Shown here in pieces: positions 61,524-64,000 of a stretch of DNA of 64,000 bases. The notes below the pieces were generated by a model. It searched no databases. It was not told the origin of the DNA and saw nothing but the letters and a program-made list of their open reading frames with translations. Location of the stretch: contig JAIKWD010000008.1 in assembly GCA_024685175.1 (NCBI GenBank), positions 42,022-106,021 on the forward strand. Reading direction: 5' to 3'. The DNA is from Bacteroidales bacterium (GTDB lineage Bacteria > Bacteroidota > Bacteroidia > Bacteroidales > WCHB1-69). Position 1 is the stretch's first letter. The number at the start of each line of letters is the position of its first letter. A program made the translations under genes and the position numbers.

Positions 61524-62066
61524 ATGATAGAAGATATTTTGCAATACAACAAGGAGTTTGTGGCGCGGAAGGGCTACGAGGCGTTCGTGACCACGAAATA
61601 CCCCGACAAACGTTTGGCCGTGCTGTCCTGTATGGACACACGCCTGACTGAACTGCTACCCGCCGCCCTCGGGTTGAAGAACGGCGACGCGAAAATCATC
61701 AAGAACGCGGGAGGGTTGGTCATCTCGCCCTACGACTCCGCGATGCGCTCACTGCTCGTGGCCGTCTATGAGTTGGGCGTGGAAGAGATTATGGTGGTGG
61801 CGCACACCACCTGCGGGGCGTGCCATATGTCGTTCCGCGAGTTCAAGGGACATATGCTGGAACGCGGCGTCACGGAGGAGACCTTTGAGACCATCCGTCG
61901 TTGCGGCATCGACCTCGACCATTGGCTGGAAGGTTTCCACGACACCACCGAGAGTGTACGCCGCACGGTCGACACCGTCCGCCACCATCCGCTGATGGCC
62001 AAGGACGTCACGGTGCGCGGTTTCATCATCGACTCCGTCACCGGCGCACTGGAGGAAGTGGAATAA
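61524..62066 (+). CDS. Beta-class carbonic anhydrase
   Basis: This 180-residue zinc enzyme interconverts CO2 and bicarbonate. The metal and catalytic residues are visible as Cys and Asp in LSCMDTRL near residue 38, and His and Cys in VVAHTTCGACHM near 95. Its small size and the CMDTR form place it in the compact beta-carbonic anhydrase branch found in many anaerobes. It stands alone behind its own promoter. In a gut or rumen Bacteroidales, CO2 supply for fumarate and succinate formation is a likely benefit; that is inference from physiology. Confidence 0.93.
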   Translation: MIEDILQYNKEFVARKGYEAFVTTKYPDKRLAVLSCMDTRLTELLPAALGLKNGDAKIIKNAGGLVISPYDSAMRSLLVAVYELGVEEIMVVAHTTCGACHMSFREFKGHMLERGVTEETFETIRRCGIDLDHWLEGFHDTTESVRRTVDTVRHHPLMAKDVTVRGFIIDSVTGALEEVE

Positions 62067-62167
62067 GGCGTTATATCCTACGAATCAGAGGTTTATAGCA
62101 TCATCACGACAAAAAAGATGATGGTTATAATATCACATTCCCAGGCCTTACAATGAGCAACACTTAA

Positions 62168-62887
62168 CTACTGCTGACCGGCTACAAATTTGTCAAGTTC
62201 TTGTTTGCTGCTGTCGAATTCAAACACATCATTGACCAAATAATACTTGTTTTTTTCCACGCAGGAAGGATAGGCGAATTTGGCATACTCCAACCGATCC
62301 TTATCAAAGGTAAAGGTCCTACAGATCGACATCACCTGTTCTACCGATAGTGCATTTTGGCGGGTGATCTGTTTGGCCAAGGCCATCCTATCCTTTTCAA
62401 ATGTCTCTTTCTTTATTCTGTTCAACGCTTGTTGGAAATCGAAGGCACTCATCCACATCGGTGTGGGAGAATGGATGAAAGCGGGCGCAGGAACGGGGTT
62501 GGGATTATGTGAGAGCCAATCCATCGTGACAGTGGCCCCCCAGGCACCATAGAAAGGACTTATCCCCAACAAGTTACGCTGCTTCTCCAGCCAATAAGAA
62601 TTATTTGCCCAGCCAATTTTAACGTAGCGCCCTATGGTTGTATGATCCTTATCATCTATTTCCAGGGAAATATAATGTTCGCCCAAGGTTATGTTGTTCA
62701 CCTTAATGGAATGTGCGGGAGTTCTATTTTGTTGCACATCATCTATAAAAAGCCAAAACGGAGTGTCTTTGGACTCCACATACAGAGAAGAGGATTGATG
62801 ATTGACCTTGGAGCCCGGATACTGCGCCAAGACAACGGGCATTATCCCAAGAGACAGCATAAACAACAGAAACACAGTTTTTTTCAT
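62168..62887 (-). CDS. Exported DUF4476-domain protein
   Basis: The 239-residue protein has a signal peptide ending near PVVLAQ (residue 22). A beta-rich N-terminal half (about 28-100) contains LYVESKDTPFWLFIDD. The C-terminal DUF4476 domain (about 150-235) has QNALSVEQVMSICRTFTFD and RLEYAKFAYPSCVEKNKYYLV. The domain occurs in Bacteroidota and metazoan proteins, and its function is unknown. The NPVPAPAFIHSPTP linker is proline-rich. The gene stands alone on the leftward strand; only a doubtful small membrane frame lies upstream. Confidence 0.8.
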   Translation of the reverse strand: MKKTVFLLFMLSLGIMPVVLAQYPGSKVNHQSSSLYVESKDTPFWLFIDDVQQNRTPAHSIKVNNITLGEHYISLEIDDKDHTTIGRYVKIGWANNSYWLEKQRNLLGISPFYGAWGATVTMDWLSHNPNPVPAPAFIHSPTPMWMSAFDFQQALNRIKKETFEKDRMALAKQITRQNALSVEQVMSICRTFTFDKDRLEYAKFAYPSCVEKNKYYLVNDVFEFDSSKQELDKFVAGQQ

Positions 62888-62898
62888 AATTTTTACAT

Positions 62899-63057
62899 CT
62901 ATAAAATTGGCGCAAAATTATACAAAAATTGTATTCCACCTCTTATCACAGGACGGAGAGGGATTGCCACAACCACAATAATGGCCATGATAATCAAAAG
63001 CTGCACAAAGAAAAGCTCAATTTCGTTGGTACTACAGGAAGAAAGTAACTTCTCCAT
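62899..63057 (-). CDS. Possible small single-pass membrane protein
   Basis: A 52-codon frame runs from an ATG at 63057 to a TAG at 62899, 11 bases ahead of the DUF4476 gene on the same strand. It has a polar N-terminus (MEKLLSSCSTNEIE) and a strongly hydrophobic stretch (FFVQLLIIMAIIVVVAIPL, about residues 16-34) followed by basic residues. Composition suits a small inner-membrane protein. No promoter or ribosome-binding site is evident and no family is recognised. A frame of this size can arise by chance in AT-rich sequence. Confidence 0.3.
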   Translation of the reverse strand: MEKLLSSCSTNEIELFFVQLLIIMAIIVVVAIPLRPVIRGGIQFLYNFAPIL

Positions 63058-63109
63058 CAAATGCAAGGCCGGCACCACAGTGATGCCGGAAAGCGGAGAG
63101 AGGGATTAA

Positions 63110-63779
63110 GATTATTCATTGCAGCTGTATCTTGCAGCAGTTTGCGTTCATTTAATTGTGTTGCAAATGAATGAATACCAGCAAAATATGCGTTTTCAAT
63201 TAAATGAACACAAGGTGTATTCGTTAGCATAACAATGTCCTTTTCTTGTTTCGGTGCAGTTTTTGGAGGTGGAAAATGCACGGAGGTGTTTTATGCGGTT
63301 CTTTCTCGACCATCGGCAGATCACAATTCTTCCCTATATTGACATAACAAATGGTTTTCAAGTGCAAAAGTACTTCTTTTTTCAATTCATTAACCTATAA
63401 TGAAATGTGAGTCAATCTGAGTAAAACTTCCTTTTTGCAAAATTGCAAATCATATCCCAATATTGACTATTTTTGCACCGTAATAGCCAATTATGGCTGA
63501 GAAATGAATTGTTTGTGTAACTAAAAAGATTGTTAACCAAGGTAAAGTATTGATTTTTAAGAACATATTGTAAATTAAGCGTTTTTGCTTTTCAAGGTGT
63601 ACGGAAATCTGGACAATTTCTAATCCCAACGAGAAAGCAGAAATGCTCACGGTATATCCGTGGGCTTTCTTGTTTTGGAATTAAGGCAGCCCAAAGCTTC
63701 CGTTCACGACAGAAGTTCACGGATTTTTTTGTATTGCACTTGGTGAGGGGCAAAACGCGATAGCAAAAAGTTATTCAAA
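63110..63779. other. AT-rich gene-poor stretch at an apparent island edge
   Basis: No convincing gene is seen in about 670 bases. Contents are: a 13-base inverted repeat GTTCATTTAATTG (63146-63158) with CAATTAAATGAAC (63197-63209); a TTTGCAA/TTGCAAA pair (63434-63449); a TATTTTTG promoter-like element (63468-63475) that could drive the partial gene at 63780; and a compound hairpin with stems AGAAAGC/GCTTTCT and CACGG/CCGTG (63632-63670). A repeated TTCACG (63703 and 63716, approximately) precedes a T-run. The composition differs visibly from the GC-richer core to the left. Confidence 0.5.
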
Positions 63780-64000
63780 ATGGGACTCATTGATAACATC
63801 ACCAAGACGCTACGCGACGACTTAACCGTGGAGATTAAGTCGGCAAGCAAAATTTCAATGGCTGCTTGCTGTTTCTCCATCTATGCCTTTCAGGAGCTGA
63901 AGGAGCAACTCAAAGACATCAAGGAGTTGAGGTTTATCTTCACTTCGCCCACGTTCACCGCCGAAAGAATCGACAAACAACGGCGTGAGTTCTACATCCC
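63780..64000 (+). CDS. N-terminus of a probable PLD/SNF2-helicase-type protein (partial)
   Basis: The 73 visible residues begin MGLIDNITKTLRDDLTVEIK and continue with ACCFSIYAFQELKEQLKDI and LRFIFTSPTFTAERIDKQ. This resembles the start of large proteins that combine an N-terminal phospholipase-D-like domain with a SNF2/DEAD helicase, often encoded in genomic and defence islands. The pattern 'small-residue CFSIYAF, then LRFIFTSPTF' fits the first beta-alpha-beta unit of the PLD fold. The gene continues beyond the window, so the helicase part is not visible and the assignment is provisional. Its promoter may be the TATTTTTG at 63468, although the leader would then be about 300 bases. Confidence 0.5.
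   Translation, partial: MGLIDNITKTLRDDLTVEIKSASKISMAACCFSIYAFQELKEQLKDIKELRFIFTSPTFTAERIDKQRREFYI

Noticed and set aside
62642..63109. Frame of 155 codons antisense to the DUF4476 gene and running beyond it
   Set aside because: It begins inside a convincing exported-protein gene on the other strand, and its composition is irregular, with no family match.
63057..63281. Leftward 74-codon frame in the AT-rich gap
   Set aside because: It has no signal, domain or start context. It overlaps the 13-base inverted repeat and the small membrane frame, and is probably chance.

Overview
The window is chromosomal DNA of a member of the Bacteroidales (Bacteroidota). The evidence is consistent across the window: three secreted proteins carry type IX secretion (T9SS) type A C-terminal sorting domains, one of them a gingipain-type C25 peptidase; several families are typical of this phylum (DUF4290, DUF6029, BT_3928-type DoxX/thioredoxin fusion, Omp28-related proteins, WbqC-like, DUF4476); promoters have the Bacteroidota -7 element TAnnTTTG; and Shine-Dalgarno sequences are scarce. 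The genus cannot be read from the sequence. Almost everything up to about 62.9 kb is compact core chromosome. The last 1.1 kb is AT-rich, gene-poor and ends in a truncated gene that looks like the edge of an accessory island.

Layout. 0-1.5 kb: the end of a beta-barrel protein and a YeiH-type transporter. 1.5-10.1 kb: a long leftward run (tsaC, coaD, two TlpA-like thiol proteins, an outer-membrane DUF6029 protein, an Omp28 lipoprotein, a 2-hydroxyacid dehydrogenase, an ABC-F ATPase). 10.2-20.6 kb: rightward genes for the C25 peptidase, a duplicated DUF1599 protein, BT_3928, PrmC, a PLP sulfur amino-acid lyase, a MATE exporter and HflX. A structured, apparently non-coding stretch lies between MATE and HflX. 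20.8-23.6 kb: a cobalamin riboswitch followed by the anaerobic ribonucleotide reductase pair nrdD-nrdG. 23.6-30 kb: xseA-pyrC, mscL, an SRPBCC-like protein with lptB, and arcC-argF. 30-39 kb: pepO, uvrA, and the leftward cluster rsfS-ftsH-LUD-cdsA. 39-47.7 kb: a T9SS trypsin-like protease, WbqC-like and large membrane proteins, DUF4290, a NatAB-type exporter and a short MutS homologue.

47.9-50.8 kb holds a fragment of the S10 ribosomal-protein operon: rplC-rplD-rplW-rplB-rpsS, with its own promoter and a strong terminator. Its usual partners rpsJ (before) and rplV-rpsC (after) are absent. 50.9-55.9 kb: a lipid kinase, a T9SS Omp28-type protein and acpP-fabF-rnc. 56.2-56.5 kb: tRNA-Thr, tRNA-Tyr and tRNA-Gly. 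56.5-62.9 kb: murD, a thioredoxin lipoprotein, a TPR-like secreted protein, a YfcC transporter, a beta-carbonic anhydrase and a DUF4476 protein. The window ends in the N-terminus of a probable PLD/helicase-type protein.

The least expected signal is not a gene. Degenerate tandem arrays with a strict 7-base period recur between genes and nearly always touch a stop or start codon (1518-1538, 5314-5334, 29001-29091, 43367-43414, 47742-47811, 57894-57928, 59418-59473, 61145-61242). The unit sequence differs from array to array while the period does not. They recall the heptanucleotide STRR repeats of cyanobacteria. Two palindromic TGTAG...CTACA repeats also act as terminators, and three divergent gene pairs share a near-symmetric back-to-back promoter.
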